Shown piece after piece: positions 1 through 10,240 of a stretch of DNA of 64,000 nucleotides. The notes under the pieces are model-generated. The model had not been told where the DNA came from. It was given only the letters and a program-made list of their open reading frames with translations, and ran no database searches. A program made the translations under genes and the position numbers. Source of the DNA: Paenibacillus sp. FJAT-29882 (lineage in GTDB: Bacteria; Bacillota; Bacilli; Bacillales; DSM-1321); assembly GCF_001510645.1 (NCBI RefSeq), contig NZ_LMVB01000001.1:1416436-1480435 (forward strand). The letters run 5' to 3'. Positions within the stretch are counted from its first letter, which is position 1, and each line of letters begins with the position of its first letter.

Positions 1-988
1 TGCAGCTGTGTTTGTATCAGGACTCATTTTTGTTGCTATTGCCTTTTCACGCTATTTAAATGTCATCAATGCAAGTATCCCACATTCTTTGAAAGAAGCA
101 ATTTCAATTGGACTTGGGTTGTTCCTTCTTTTTCTCGGATTGGAAAAAGGAGGGCTTATTACAGCCGGATCCTCTACACTTCTTCAAGTGGGCGACTTTG
201 GCAATGCCGAAGTAATTGCGACGATTTTGACAATGATTCTTGCTTTTGTACTTTTTATTCGCAATGTTCCGGGCAATTTTCTTTTAACAATCATTGCCGG
301 AACCGTAATTGCATGCATTTGTGGGACAATCAATCTTACAGACATTGCTTTAACAGTTCCAGAGGTTAGTGAGTACAAAGAAGTGTTCAATGCCCTTACT
401 TTTGTCGAAATTAATCGTCTTGAATTTTGGATTGCTGTATTTTCAATGACCATGGTGCTTGTATTCGAAAATATCGGGCTCGTTCATGGATATGTGAATA
501 GTATTGGTAAGCCTGAGCGCTATCAGAAGGCGTTTCAAGCAACCGGAATATCTGTGCTCCTATCCGGAATATTAGGGTCAAGTCCACCAGTTGCGACTGC
601 AGAAACGGCTGCGGGCATTGCATCAGGAGGACGTACTGGATTTACATCGGTGGTAACAGGAATTCTATTCCTTTTCTCGTTTTTGTTCGTTCCTGTCATT
701 AAAGTGATTCCAAACAGTGCAATCGCTCCGATACTTATCATCATCGGTATTTTAATGCTCTCGAATATTAAGTATCTTGATTTCGATGATTTCTCAGAAA
801 GTATCCCAGCAATTATGATTATTGTCATGATACCATACACACTTAGTATTCCTGATGGTATGGCTGCTGGATTTATTTTATATCCGATACTAAAGATTGC
901 TGCAGGCAAAGCTAATCATGTATCAAAGCCAATGTATTTCATCGCATTGTTATTTCTTACTTACTTTGTTATTGGGGTAATCAGTTAA
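1..988 (+). CDS. NCS2-family purine permease, 3' part only
   Basis: This is the C-terminal part of an integral-membrane nucleobase permease of the NCS2 family, AzgA/PbuG-like, which imports adenine, hypoxanthine or guanine by proton symport. The frame is open to the left edge, so the GTG at 8 is an internal codon. About 328 residues remain, with several hydrophobic helices. The segment SSPPVATAETAAGIASGGRTG matches the conserved AzgA-type loop, and helices ending in PNSAIAPILIIIG follow. The gene stops at 988 and is followed by a hairpin. The exact substrate cannot be read from the sequence. Confidence 0.88.
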   Translation, partial: AAVFVSGLIFVAIAFSRYLNVINASIPHSLKEAISIGLGLFLLFLGLEKGGLITAGSSTLLQVGDFGNAEVIATILTMILAFVLFIRNVPGNFLLTIIAGTVIACICGTINLTDIALTVPEVSEYKEVFNALTFVEINRLEFWIAVFSMTMVLVFENIGLVHGYVNSIGKPERYQKAFQATGISVLLSGILGSSPPVATAETAAGIASGGRTGFTSVVTGILFLFSFLFVPVIKVIPNSAIAPILIIIGILMLSNIKYLDFDDFSESIPAIMIIVMIPYTLSIPDGMAAGFILYPILKIAAGKANHVSKPMYFIALLFLTYFVIGVIS

Positions 989-1007
989 AAAAGTAGGCAA
1001 CTCTTTA

Positions 1008-1067
1008 GGAGGCTGACTTCCACGTAAATATCTGTTGATATTATAATGTGGAGTCTAGCCGCCTTTG
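1008..1067 (+). terminator. terminator of the purine permease gene
   Basis: An imperfect inverted repeat (GGAGGCTGACTTCCAC against GTGGAGTCTAGCCGCC) encloses an AT-rich loop and is followed by a T-rich stretch. It lies 20 bp after the permease stop codon and ahead of the dapF promoter. Confidence 0.55.
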
Positions 1068-1094
1068 TTGTTTTGTCAGCTTCCATTTTGATAA

Positions 1095-1124
1095 TTGACT
1101 GAATATTTTTAAATTAGATATAAA
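1095..1124 (+). promoter_or_regulatory. sigma-A-like promoter of dapF
   Basis: TTGACT and TATAAA are separated by 18 bp, 49 bp ahead of the dapF start. Boxes and spacing are close to the housekeeping consensus, and no other gene intervenes. Confidence 0.5.
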
Positions 1125-1172
1125 ATATGCATCGTACATAGAAATTTATTTGAATTTGATTGGGGTGTACCG

Positions 1173-2162
1173 ATGATCATTGATATTTTAAAATGCCATG
1201 GTTCTGGTAATGATTTTTTATTGATTGATGAATTAACGAAAGATTATCGGTTTACGGAAGATGATAGAAAAAGGCTGGCACAAGCATTATGCAAGCGAGA
1301 GAGTTTGCTTGGAGCAGATGGGATTCTTTTTGTACTTAAAAGTGAGAAAGTAGACGCAAGAATGCGTGTATTTAACGCAGATGGATCGGAAGCAAGTATG
1401 TGTGGCAATGGCTTACGTTGTGTAGCGCGATTTGTTTGTGAGACACTTGGTAAGGAACAACTTGTAATTGAAACAATGAAAGCTGATTTATCAGTTGAAA
1501 AAACAGGCGATTTATATCAGGGAATTCCTACGTTTAAAGTTGAGATTTCACCAGTTCTTTTTAATGTGGAATCATTGCCGCTTACCATTAATAAAAAGAC
1601 GCTTATCAATGAACCACTAGTGCAGCTATCCAATTCATTAAAATTCACAGCATTGGCGGTCCCGAATCCTCATTTGGTCACGATTGTTGAGCAAGATGAG
1701 CTCAATTCCGATGTTCAGGAAAAAATATCGCTATCTGTGAATAGTCCCAATGAATTATTTCCAGATGGAGTTAATGTCAGTTTTGTAAAGCTTTTAGAAC
1801 CAGGGGCGATCTTTGTACGGACGTATGAACGTGGGGTAGGATTTACGAATGCCTGCGGCACAGCGATGTCAGCCGCAAGCCTAGTGACCTGTTTGAATGG
1901 ATTCAATGAGACGGAAAGGGAAATTTCCGTTTATAATAATGGTGGGCAAGTAAAATGCGTGGTTCATTATTATGAAAGTTTCGAGAAGAATTGGATTGAC
2001 TTGATTGGAAATGGCACCTATGAATATAAAGCATCCATTGCGTTAGAACTTGAAAATTGCGAAGATTTCAAGCTGTTTCATGAAGTGCGTTTTTACAAAG
2101 AAACGGCTTTGTATACAGCTTTTCAAAGTGAAATTCAGGAATATCTTAAAAAGTTCATGTAA
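1173..2162 (+). CDS. dapF: diaminopimelate epimerase
   Basis: The enzyme interconverts LL- and meso-diaminopimelate in the lysine and peptidoglycan-precursor pathway. It is cytoplasmic and cofactor-free, using two cysteines. Both are visible: Cys77 in SMCGNGLRC and Cys228 in NACGTAMSA. The N-terminal CHGSGNDF motif begins at residue 8. The ATG is preceded by GGGGTG at a suitable distance. At 329 residues it is about 45 longer than typical family members of roughly 275-285; the surplus is a charged C-terminal tail after the normal fold. It is monocistronic, with its own promoter and a palindromic repeat downstream. Confidence 0.93.
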   Translation: MIIDILKCHGSGNDFLLIDELTKDYRFTEDDRKRLAQALCKRESLLGADGILFVLKSEKVDARMRVFNADGSEASMCGNGLRCVARFVCETLGKEQLVIETMKADLSVEKTGDLYQGIPTFKVEISPVLFNVESLPLTINKKTLINEPLVQLSNSLKFTALAVPNPHLVTIVEQDELNSDVQEKISLSVNSPNELFPDGVNVSFVKLLEPGAIFVRTYERGVGFTNACGTAMSAASLVTCLNGFNETEREISVYNNGGQVKCVVHYYESFEKNWIDLIGNGTYEYKASIALELENCEDFKLFHEVRFYKETALYTAFQSEIQEYLKKFM

Positions 2163-2179
2163 AAATGGCAGAGGATGTC

Positions 2180-2267
2180 CCAAAAGAGTCTGACCTTACC
2201 CTCACCACACAACGTATAGTGTTACTTACATGATATTTAAACTGTATGTGGTAGTATAGGGGTCTTG
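2180..2267 (+). repeat. palindromic intergenic repeat, copy 1 (R2a)
   Basis: A palindromic segment of about 90 bp whose outer arms are AAGAGTCTGACC and a GGGGTCTT-type complement. The reverse complement of 59682-59780 aligns with it over most of its length, sharing AAGAGTCTGACCT and the ACTTACA..ATAT..AAAC core. It follows dapF and probably also serves as its 3' hairpin. The rest of 2163-2566 holds no credible gene. Confidence 0.55.
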
Positions 2268-2566
2268 CCATCTATACTTATGAGGGCTCCTTTTTTTATG
2301 TTGTTGTAAAAAGTTCGATAAAAATAGCTGTGAAATGGCACCCAATCTCTGTTTCTCCAATTCTCACGTATTACTGTATATGTGTAAGACTACAGATGGT
2401 CGCTTGCAGAACTTCTCGGCTCTTTTTATCCTCCTTTTTAAACATGAACTAAAAGTGAGACCCTCCTCTTTTCAATGGGAAATGAAGGGTATCAGACGTA
2501 TTTGATTTGAGGGAAACGGGATTATGCTATTCATGCATTTTCCTTTCTAAAATGAGGAAGATATTG

Positions 2567-2572
2567 TATAAT
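2567..2572 (+). promoter_or_regulatory. -10 box of the glpD promoter
   Basis: A perfect TATAAT lies 34 bp upstream of the glpD leader hairpin. The -35 box is weak, which fits an activator- or antiterminator-controlled gene, but no activator site is visible. Confidence 0.4.
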
Positions 2573-2605
2573 AAAGTCAAGTTAATAGTCAGTTAGGAAA
2601 TTCGT

Positions 2606-2653
2606 GAGATCACAAATGCATAGCAATTGCTGTGTACGTTGTGGTCTCTTTTT
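2606..2653 (+). promoter_or_regulatory. glpD leader terminator, likely GlpP antitermination target
   Basis: A strong hairpin with arms GAGATCACAA and TTGTGGTCTC is followed by five Ts. It lies between the -10 box and the glpD ribosome binding site. In Bacillus subtilis the glpD leader contains such a terminator, read through when GlpP is active with glycerol-3-phosphate. The same control is inferred here; glpP itself is not in the window. Confidence 0.75.
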
Positions 2654-2689
2654 GTTTCAAATAAACTCAGATAAAGGAGGAGAAAAGCA

Positions 2690-4345
2690 ATGAGTTTTTC
2701 AAGCTTAGATAGAAATGAGAGGATACATAAAGTCCAAGAACAAGCATTTGATTTATTAGTAATCGGTGGTGGTATCACAGGTTCAGGTATCGCCCTTGAT
2801 GCGACAACCCGTGGGATGAAAACAGCATTAGTGGAAATGCAAGATTTTGCAGCAGGTACTTCAAGCCGCTCAACAAAACTCGTTCATGGTGGTCTTCGGT
2901 ATTTAAAACAGTTTGAAGTTGGGATGGTTGCTGAAGTTGGTAAAGAACGTGCGATTGTTTATGAAAATGGTCCACATGTAACAACACCAGAATGGATGTT
3001 ACTTCCATTTTACTCAGGCGGAACATTTGGTAAATTTACAACATCAATCGGTTTACGGGTTTATGACTACTTAGCTGGTGTAAAACGAAAAGAACGAAGA
3101 ACCATGCAAACAGTAGAGGAAACGATCAAGAAGGAACCTCTTGTAAAACGAAAAGACTTAATGGGCGGAGGGTATTATGTAGAGTACCGTACAGATGATG
3201 CTCGATTAACGATTGAAGTGGCAAAGAGGGCATCAGAACTAGGTGCTGAATTACTAAATTATGCAAAAGTAGTTGACTTTACTTATGAAAATGGAAAAGT
3301 GACAGGAGCGGTCGTAGAAAATATATTGACAAAACAGTCATTTACCATTAAAGCGAAAAAAGTCATCAATGCTTCAGGTCCATGGGTGGAAACCCTTTTA
3401 CAAAAAGATGGTTCAAAAAAAGGGAAAACATTGCATTTAACAAAAGGCGTACATATCGTAATCGACCAATCCTGTTTTCCTCTGAAACAGGCGGTTTATT
3501 TCGACACGCCAGACGGACGGATGGTTTTCGCGATTCCTCGCGCAGGCAAAGCATATGTAGGTACAACGGATACATTTTATGAAAAGGATCCAATGAATCC
3601 TAAAATGACTTTAGCTGACCGTGACTATATTCTCAAAGCGATTAAATTCATGTTTCCAGATGTGGACATTACCAATGATGACGTTGAATCTAGCTGGGCC
3701 GGTGTTCGCCCACTTATTCACGAAGAAGGAAAAGACCCATCAGAAATTTCTCGGAAAGATGAAATTTGGGTATCTGATTCTGGATTAGTTACAATCGCAG
3801 GAGGTAAATTAACTGGTTATCGTAAAATGTCCCAACAAGTGCTTGATAAAGTGGCTATAAGCTTCGAAACAGATTATGGAATTAAATATGACAGATGCCA
3901 AACTAAGGAAATTCGCATCTCTGGCGGTGAAGTAGGCGGATCGAAAAACTTTCATGCATATGTTGAATCTCAAAAAGTAAAAGGAGAAGCAATTGGACTT
4001 GACTCTAAACAGGCTTTGGCTATTGCTCAAATGTATGGTTCCAATGCATCTGATGTTTTTGCTCTTATTAAAGGTAAACGTAGTGATGCCGTGAAATATA
4101 ATCTGCCTTTAGATGTTTACGGCATGCTCGTATATGCGATTCAATTTGAAAGCACCGTAACCCCTGTTGACTTCCTTATGAGGCGGACAGGAGCGATCCT
4201 GTTTAATATCCAAGGGGCAAAAGCCTGGAAAGATGGAGTTATTGACTATATGAGTGATACCTTCCAATGGACAGAAATGGAAAAGCAGAAATATACAATT
4301 GCTTTAGAAGAGCAATTATATGCAGCACAGCATCCCGAAGAGTAA
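2690..4345 (+). CDS. glpD: aerobic glycerol-3-phosphate dehydrogenase
   Basis: A membrane-associated FAD enzyme that oxidises glycerol-3-phosphate to dihydroxyacetone phosphate and feeds electrons to quinone. The N-terminal dinucleotide-binding motif (VIGGGITGSGIALDA) lies at about residues 24-38, followed by the substrate-site stretch AAGTSSRSTKLVHGGLRYL. The length of 551 residues is normal for GlpD. The start is set by AAAGGAGG 7-8 bp upstream. It stands alone between a regulated leader terminator and a strong terminator. Confidence 0.96.
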   Translation: MSFSSLDRNERIHKVQEQAFDLLVIGGGITGSGIALDATTRGMKTALVEMQDFAAGTSSRSTKLVHGGLRYLKQFEVGMVAEVGKERAIVYENGPHVTTPEWMLLPFYSGGTFGKFTTSIGLRVYDYLAGVKRKERRTMQTVEETIKKEPLVKRKDLMGGGYYVEYRTDDARLTIEVAKRASELGAELLNYAKVVDFTYENGKVTGAVVENILTKQSFTIKAKKVINASGPWVETLLQKDGSKKGKTLHLTKGVHIVIDQSCFPLKQAVYFDTPDGRMVFAIPRAGKAYVGTTDTFYEKDPMNPKMTLADRDYILKAIKFMFPDVDITNDDVESSWAGVRPLIHEEGKDPSEISRKDEIWVSDSGLVTIAGGKLTGYRKMSQQVLDKVAISFETDYGIKYDRCQTKEIRISGGEVGGSKNFHAYVESQKVKGEAIGLDSKQALAIAQMYGSNASDVFALIKGKRSDAVKYNLPLDVYGMLVYAIQFESTVTPVDFLMRRTGAILFNIQGAKAWKDGVIDYMSDTFQWTEMEKQKYTIALEEQLYAAQHPEE

Positions 4346-4352
4346 TGGAAAC

Positions 4353-4400
4353 AAAAAAGCTGACAACCAGGATGAACACTTCCTACTTGTCAGCTTTTTT
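4353..4400 (+). terminator. glpD terminator
   Basis: Arms AAAAAAGCTGACAA and TTGTCAGCTTTTTT form a near-perfect rho-independent terminator just after glpD. Confidence 0.9.
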
Positions 4401-4575
4401 ATGTAGCAAAAACCCATCTTTTTTATAAAAAGGTTTACAAACTTAAGACAATTCATAACATAAAAAAACCTAGGACGAGCAACTTAAGAACAAAGTGAAA
4501 CTTCTATTAGTGGAGGTTTTCTTCATCCCACATGGATGGTTAATTAAACCGGGATAAAAAGGAAAGGTTGGACAT

Positions 4576-5331
4576 ATGATGAGAGTATTCCTTAGCTTTT
4601 TAATCGTCACACTATATTCATTCACTATTGGCTTAACTATTTATGCAATACCCATTCCTGATGAGTTAGTCCCATTAACCAACACATCAGAATTCGCAGA
4701 ACGTAAGGTTGCTTATTTAACCTTTGATGATGGGCCGTCTCATAATACAATTCCAATTCTCGATATATTAGATAAATACCAAGTTAAGGCGACTTTTTTT
4801 GTTATGGCAAATCGACAAAGCTATGCTAAACAGGCTTATGAAGAAATGGTTAGACGTGGCCATACTATTGCTTTACATTCGAATACTCATGATTATCGAA
4901 GGATTTACAGATCGAAAGATGATTTTTTTAAAGATATGGGAAAATTAGAATCGCTGCTGGATCATAAGTATGCCATAAATACAAAGTTAATCCGCTTTCC
5001 AGGTGGTTCCAATAATATGCTTATTCAAAGGAGTGAAAAGAAATCGATTCGTACAGATATTATTTCAGAACTTGAACGAAGAGGCTATACGTATTTCGAC
5101 TGGAATGTAGATTCAAAGGACGGCATTAGTCCGATGATTAGTCAACAAACAATTACGCAATCTGTTTTAACCGGAGCTAAGAAGCATAAGCAAGCAGTAA
5201 TTTTGCTGCATGACATCGATGATATGAAAAACACAGTTAGAGCATTACCTGATATCATTATCGGACTTAAAAAACAGGGTTTCGAGTTTGAAATGATTAC
5301 GGAAGACAATGGAAAAGTGCAATTTCCATGA
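4576..5331 (+). CDS. polysaccharide deacetylase, membrane-anchored
   Basis: A carbohydrate esterase family 4 enzyme, which removes acetyl (or similar) groups from peptidoglycan or another cell-wall glycan outside the membrane. Residues 5-25 form a signal anchor. The NodB motifs are complete: TFDDGPS (Asp51, Asp52), the metal-binding HSNTH (His101, His105), RFPGGS at about 140-145 and LLHDID near 212. It is close in size to the PdaA/YheN group. A GGAAAGG sequence precedes the ATG. The exact glycan substrate is not evident. Confidence 0.9.
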   Translation: MMRVFLSFLIVTLYSFTIGLTIYAIPIPDELVPLTNTSEFAERKVAYLTFDDGPSHNTIPILDILDKYQVKATFFVMANRQSYAKQAYEEMVRRGHTIALHSNTHDYRRIYRSKDDFFKDMGKLESLLDHKYAINTKLIRFPGGSNNMLIQRSEKKSIRTDIISELERRGYTYFDWNVDSKDGISPMISQQTITQSVLTGAKKHKQAVILLHDIDDMKNTVRALPDIIIGLKKQGFEFEMITEDNGKVQFP

Positions 5332-5429
5332 ATAATGAACGTACAACCGTTTTGCCACCTGAAAGAAAATTTGAATTGTATGAACTAAAGGAGTAAATAA
5401 GTGTATTTTTTATGTGTTAAAAAACGAGC

Positions 5430-5537
5430 GTGTTTCCGAGAACGAAAGGGTTAATACTTACAAATACATGCAGTTTATGTGATGTATATGAACGATAATA
5501 AACTGTGTATAAAGGCGATTTAACCCTTTTGAGACAC
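5430..5537 (+). repeat. long nested hairpin downstream of the deacetylase gene
   Basis: Three nested pairings are visible. GTGTTTC pairs with GAGACAC, AAAGGGTTAA with TTAACCCTTT, and CAGTTTA with TAAACTG, giving a folded segment of about 108 bp. It lacks a clean T-tract. It may end deacetylase transcription or be a dispersed palindromic element. The rest of 5332-5900 shows no credible gene. Confidence 0.55.
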
Positions 5538-5907
5538 CTGTACGCTATTCCATATTACGTTGTAGAATATTATTGTTATAAAATTTTGACCTTTATGAAG
5601 ATAACACGATTAATATGGATCATTATCTGGCTATTTTAAAAGAACAATCGGAAAATTCAAATCAAAATATACTGAAATTGTGAAGAAATTCAACAAATTA
5701 CCAAAACATGACCTTTATTCAAATATACAAAATACAATCCTATTTAATCAAATACTAGAGTTATAGAAAGGAAAAGGGAGATAAAAGCTGGCTAATGTAG
5801 AAAATTGAGGGTCTTAAACATAAAGTATTGCAATGCGTTAGCATAATTATGTTTTTTTCTCTATTTTTCTAGGTTTAACCTTTGGATATTTGTTAAAAAC
5901 ATGGTAG

Positions 5908-5930
5908 TATAATTATTGAAAACGTTTTAT
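5908..5930 (+). promoter_or_regulatory. odhA promoter -10 box with candidate cre site
   Basis: TATAAT at 5908-5913 is followed at once by TGAAAACGTTTTAT (5917-5930), which matches the CcpA cre consensus at all but the last two positions. Carbon-catabolite repression of odhAB is known in Bacillus, and a site overlapping the transcription start would fit. No convincing -35 box is seen. Confidence 0.4.
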
Positions 5931-5960
5931 CCTTTAAATATTGATAATAGTATAAAAATA

Positions 5961-5994
5961 TAACTTTTTTAGGAGTTTTTTAATAAAAAAGTTA
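5961..5994 (+). promoter_or_regulatory. leader hairpin of odhA
   Basis: Perfect 10-bp arms TAACTTTTTT and AAAAAAGTTA enclose a 14-nt loop containing AGGAG. The hairpin sits in the 5' untranslated region, about 65 bp before odhA. The A/T stem is weak, so it may be structural only. Confidence 0.35.
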
Positions 5995-6058
5995 GCTAAT
6001 ATCGTGGGGATGGGTAAAACAAAATAAAAATTATTCGTTAAATTTGGGGGTTTAAAAA

Positions 6059-8920
6059 ATGACCATCAAGGAAGCTAAGGCATATGACCCATGGAAAGCT
6101 TTTTCTGGTCCAAACCTTGGGTACGTCTTGGAGCAATACGACCTATTTCAACAAGATCCGGATTCAGTCGATCCAGAGCTAAAAAACTATTTTAAAATTT
6201 TCGGACCACCTACAGTAAACACTGTACCAAATCAAAAAACAATCGTCGAAAATCAAACGGCAGTGGTTTCATCAGGTGATGTACTTTCAATGAAAAAAAT
6301 CACATCTGCTGTTAAACTTACAGAAAATATTCGTTCATATGGTCATTTAGCAGCGAATATTAATCCGTTGAACGAAGTGGCGTTGGATAACGAACTTCTT
6401 CAATTGGAGAAATATGAATTAACAGCTGACGATTTGCGAAAAATTCCGGCTGACTTTATTTGCCCAGAATCACCTGAAACCGTCAAAGATGGCTATGAAG
6501 CATTTCGTTATTTAAAGGAGCTTTATACAAAAACAATTGCTTTTGAATTTTCGCAAGTGAATGATTTGGATGAAAGACAATGGCTAATTGATGCAGTTGA
6601 ATCAGGTAGTATTTTTCCTGAAGTTACAAATGAGAAAAAAGCCATTTTATATAAACGATTAGCGGAAGTTGAAGGATTTGAGAAATTCCTTCACCGTACG
6701 TATGTTGGACAAAAACGCTTTTCAATTGAAGGCCTTGATATGCTTGTTCTGGTTCTTGATCATTTAATTTCTCAAACTGTTCAAAATGGCACATCTAACG
6801 TAAATATCGCCATGGCACACCGCGGCCGTTTGAATGTGTTAGCACACGTTCTTGGTAAACCATATGAAATCATTTTCTCTGAATTCCAGCATAGTCCTAA
6901 TAAGGATTTAGTCCCATCAGAAGGGTCAATAGGGATTAATTACGGCTGGACAGGTGACGTTAAATATCATTTAGGATTGGATACACTTATCACAAATGGA
7001 AATACACAAAAAGCAAGAATTACACTAGCTAATAATCCATCCCACTTAGAGGTCGTTGGTCCAGTCGTTGAAGGATATTCCCGTGCTGCACAAGAAAATC
7101 GGACAGAAGCGGGCTTCCCAATACAAGATATTTCTCGTTCAATGGCGATTCTTATTCATGGTGATGCAGCATTTCCAGGGGAAGGTATTGTTCCCGAAAC
7201 GCTTAATTTAAGTCGTTTAAAAGGGTACCAAACAGGTGGCACGATTCATATTATCGCGAACAATATGATTGGATTTACGACTGAAAGCGAAGACTCTCGT
7301 TCTACTAAATATGCAAGTGATCCTGCAAAAGGCTTTGAAGTACCGATTGTACACGTGAATGCAGATGATCCAGAAGCGTGCCTTGCTGCTGTTACACTTG
7401 CTTTTCAATATCGTGAAAAATTCAAGAAAGATTTCCTGATAGATTTAATCGGCTATAGAAGGTTTGGTCATAACGAAATGGATGAGCCGCTAGTTACCCA
7501 ACCAGGAATGTATGGCTTGATTCATAAACATCCAACCGTTAAAGACTTATACGGAAAAAAATTGCTTGAGACGAGTTCAATCAGCAATAAAGAACTGGAT
7601 GCACTATCAGAGCAAGTCGAGGAGAAATTGAAAGAGGCTTATGACAGAATTTCTGGTAACAAACCCGAAACTGTTTGTGAACTAGATCCACCTCCAACCG
7701 TTGAAAAGGGATTTCCAAAACTTGATACTACTGTAACTTCAGAAGATTTAATTCGCATGAATGAAAGTCTTGTGGAATGGCCAGAAGGATTCCAGATTAA
7801 TAAGAAGTTAGGCCGTATTCTTTCCCGTCGTCTCGATTCATTTGGAAATGAAGGGAAAATTGATTGGGCTCATGCAGAAACATTAGCATTTGCTTCAATA
7901 CTTTCAGATGGTACGCCGATTCGATTAACTGGACAGGACTCTGAACGTGGAACATTTGCACAGAGAAATATCGTATTACATGATAGTGAAAATGGCAAAA
8001 CATACTCACCGCTACATACATTAAAGACTGCTAAAGCATCTTTTGCTGTGCACAATAGCCCGTTAACGGAAACAGCAGTTCTTGCATTTGAATACGGATA
8101 TAATGTTTTTGCACCTGAAACACTTGTGCTTTGGGAAGCGCAATTTGGTGATTTTGCCAATACAGCTCAAGTAATATTCGACCAGTTTATTTCTGCAGGT
8201 CGCGCTAAATGGGGTCAGAAATCTGGACTCGTTATGCTATTACCACATGGATATGAAGGACAAGGACCTGAACATTCTAGTGCACGTCTGGAACGTTTCC
8301 TTTCCCTTGCAGCGGAAAACAACTGGACAGTTGCCAATTTAAGCTCTGCAGCTCAATATTTCCATGTGTTAAGAAGACAAGCAAAAATTCTTGAAATGGA
8401 ACAAGTTCGTCCGTTAGTGATTATGGCACCGAAGAGTATGCTGCGTAATCAAGTGATGGCCTCTACCTTTGCTGAATTTACTGAAGGAGAATTCCAGTCA
8501 TTTATTGAAACGCAAACTTTGGGTCAAAATCCTAATACGGTTGAAAGGATTGTACTTTGCACAGGTAAAATAGCAGTAGAGATACGTGAAAAGATTGCCA
8601 GTGTTACAGATACTGACTGGCTTCAAATCATCAGCCTTGAAGAAATCTATCCATTCCCACTAAAGGGAGTGAAGGAAGTTTTCGTAAAATATCCAAATTT
8701 GAAAGAAATAGTATGGCTCCAAGAAGAGCCGAAGAACATGGGAGCATGGACATTTGTTGAGCCCCGCTTATATGAAACAGTTCCAAATGGAGTTTCTGTC
8801 TCTTACATTGGTAGAAAACGGAGATCGAGTCCATCAGAAGGGGATCCACTTGTTCACAAGCAGGAACAGCACCGTATTATGACTGAATCAATTACGCGTA
8901 CTAAAGAGGGGGAGAAGTAA
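6059..8920 (+). CDS. odhA: 2-oxoglutarate dehydrogenase E1 component
   Basis: The thiamine-diphosphate-dependent E1 subunit decarboxylates 2-oxoglutarate and passes the succinyl group to the lipoyl domain of E2 in the citric acid cycle. The start is set by GGGGG ahead of the ATG. The N-terminus carries the E1o dimer segment ([20 protein letters not shown]). AHRGRLN lies at about 253-259 and the thiamine-site GDAAFPGEG at about 368. It is 953 residues long, the usual size. It is followed one base later by odhB, so the two are co-transcribed; the E3 gene is not in the window. Confidence 0.97.
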   Translation: MTIKEAKAYDPWKAFSGPNLGYVLEQYDLFQQDPDSVDPELKNYFKIFGPPTVNTVPNQKTIVENQTAVVSSGDVLSMKKITSAVKLTENIRSYGHLAANINPLNEVALDNELLQLEKYELTADDLRKIPADFICPESPETVKDGYEAFRYLKELYTKTIAFEFSQVNDLDERQWLIDAVESGSIFPEVTNEKKAILYKRLAEVEGFEKFLHRTYVGQKRFSIEGLDMLVLVLDHLISQTVQNGTSNVNIAMAHRGRLNVLAHVLGKPYEIIFSEFQHSPNKDLVPSEGSIGINYGWTGDVKYHLGLDTLITNGNTQKARITLANNPSHLEVVGPVVEGYSRAAQENRTEAGFPIQDISRSMAILIHGDAAFPGEGIVPETLNLSRLKGYQTGGTIHIIANNMIGFTTESEDSRSTKYASDPAKGFEVPIVHVNADDPEACLAAVTLAFQYREKFKKDFLIDLIGYRRFGHNEMDEPLVTQPGMYGLIHKHPTVKDLYGKKLLETSSISNKELDALSEQVEEKLKEAYDRISGNKPETVCELDPPPTVEKGFPKLDTTVTSEDLIRMNESLVEWPEGFQINKKLGRILSRRLDSFGNEGKIDWAHAETLAFASILSDGTPIRLTGQDSERGTFAQRNIVLHDSENGKTYSPLHTLKTAKASFAVHNSPLTETAVLAFEYGYNVFAPETLVLWEAQFGDFANTAQVIFDQFISAGRAKWGQKSGLVMLLPHGYEGQGPEHSSARLERFLSLAAENNWTVANLSSAAQYFHVLRRQAKILEMEQVRPLVIMAPKSMLRNQVMASTFAEFTEGEFQSFIETQTLGQNPNTVERIVLCTGKIAVEIREKIASVTDTDWLQIISLEEIYPFPLKGVKEVFVKYPNLKEIVWLQEEPKNMGAWTFVEPRLYETVPNGVSVSYIGRKRRSSPSEGDPLVHKQEQHRIMTESITRTKEGEK

Positions 8921-8921
8921 A

Positions 8922-10139
8922 ATGGCTGAAGTGAAAGTGCCTGAACTAGCAGAATCAATCTCAGAAGGAACGATTGCACAATGGTTAAAACAACCTGGGG
9001 AAACGGTTGAAAAGGGAGAATATCTTTTAGAACTTGAAACAGATAAAGTAAACGTTGAAATTATCTCTGATTATGGTGGTACATTATCTGAGTTACTAGC
9101 AGCAGAAGGAGATACCGTTCAAGTTGGACAAGCTATAGCTGTAGTTAGTGAAGACGGAACAAATGAAGGAACTTCATCTAAAGTAGAAGTACCTGTTGTA
9201 GAGGAATTGAAGGCAGAAGAAGTTAATTCTGTACCAACTGCTCAAAGAACGATCGCTTCACCTGCCGCTCGTAAACTTGCACGTGAAAAAGGGATTGATT
9301 TATCCCAAGTACCTGCTGTAGATCCACTTGGCCGTGTAAGAATCCAAGATGTAGTAGCAGCAAAAGCACCGGTACAAACAAGTGCACAAGAACCGGCACC
9401 AGCTAAACCCGCACCTGCAGCGCAAACAGAACATGATGATCGAGTAGAAGTCGTGAAAATGTCTCGTCGTCGTCAAACGATAGCGAAACGTTTAGTAGAA
9501 GTTCAACACGAAGCAGCAATGTTGACAACATTTAACGAAGTAGACATGACGGCTGTTATGGATTTACGGAAACGTCATAAAGATGCATTTGTAAAACAAA
9601 ACGATGTGAAGCTTGGTTTCATGTCATTCTTCACAAAAGCTGTGATTGGTGCACTTAAGAAATATCCATTACTTAATGCAGAAATTAATGGGAACGAAAT
9701 TCTTAAGAAAAAATTCTATGACATTGGTGTTGCTGTATCGACAGATGACGGTTTAGTTGTGCCAGTCGTTCGTGATGCAGACCGTAAAAGCTTTGCTGAA
9801 ATTGAACAATCGATTAGCGATCTTGCTGTTAAAGCAAGAAACAATAAATTAGCACTTGCAGATCTTTCAGGTGGAACGTTCACCATTACAAACGGTGGAA
9901 CATTTGGATCATTGCTATCTACGCCAATTCTTAATGCACCACAAGTCGGAATTCTTGGAATGCACAAAATCCAAGTAAGACCTGTAGCCATTGATAACGA
10001 TAATTTTGAAAACAGACCAATGATGTATCTAGCTCTTTCTTATGATCACCGTATCGTCGATGGGAAAGAGGCGGTTGGCTTCCTTGTAACCGTTAAGGCG
10101 TTACTGGAAGACCCAGAACAACTATTGTTACAAGGTTGA
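8922..10139 (+). CDS. odhB: 2-oxoglutarate dehydrogenase E2, dihydrolipoyl succinyltransferase
   Basis: This is the core of the 2-oxoglutarate dehydrogenase complex, carrying acyl groups from E1 to coenzyme A. The lipoyl domain has its lysine at Lys42 in ETDKV. An Ala/Pro/Glu-rich linker and an E3/E1-binding domain ([15 protein letters not shown], about 111-126) follow. The catalytic domain ends with SYDHRIVDG, His at about 376. The length of 405 residues is typical. GAGGGGGAG precedes the ATG, and the gene lies one base after odhA. A strong terminator ends the operon. Confidence 0.97.
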   Translation: MAEVKVPELAESISEGTIAQWLKQPGETVEKGEYLLELETDKVNVEIISDYGGTLSELLAAEGDTVQVGQAIAVVSEDGTNEGTSSKVEVPVVEELKAEEVNSVPTAQRTIASPAARKLAREKGIDLSQVPAVDPLGRVRIQDVVAAKAPVQTSAQEPAPAKPAPAAQTEHDDRVEVVKMSRRRQTIAKRLVEVQHEAAMLTTFNEVDMTAVMDLRKRHKDAFVKQNDVKLGFMSFFTKAVIGALKKYPLLNAEINGNEILKKKFYDIGVAVSTDDGLVVPVVRDADRKSFAEIEQSISDLAVKARNNKLALADLSGGTFTITNGGTFGSLLSTPILNAPQVGILGMHKIQVRPVAIDNDNFENRPMMYLALSYDHRIVDGKEAVGFLVTVKALLEDPEQLLLQG

Positions 10140-10140
10140 T

Positions 10141-10180
10141 AAAAAATCCCCAATCAGATAATCTGATTGGGGATTTTTTA
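10141..10180 (+). terminator. odhAB terminator
   Basis: Arms AAAAAATCCCCAATCAGAT and ATCTGATTGGGGATTTTTT form a perfect hairpin ending in a T-run, immediately after the odhB stop. Confidence 0.95.
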
Positions 10181-10240
10181 TCTCATTTTTGTAGAATTTA
10201 ACATTAAGTTTTCATTTGAATGAATGATTTTGAATAAAAG

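Noticed and set aside
5560..5790. Possible gene remnant upstream of odhA (short frames such as one starting MDHYLAILKEQ)
   Set aside because: Frames are short, mutually inconsistent and AT-biased; no family resemblance was found.
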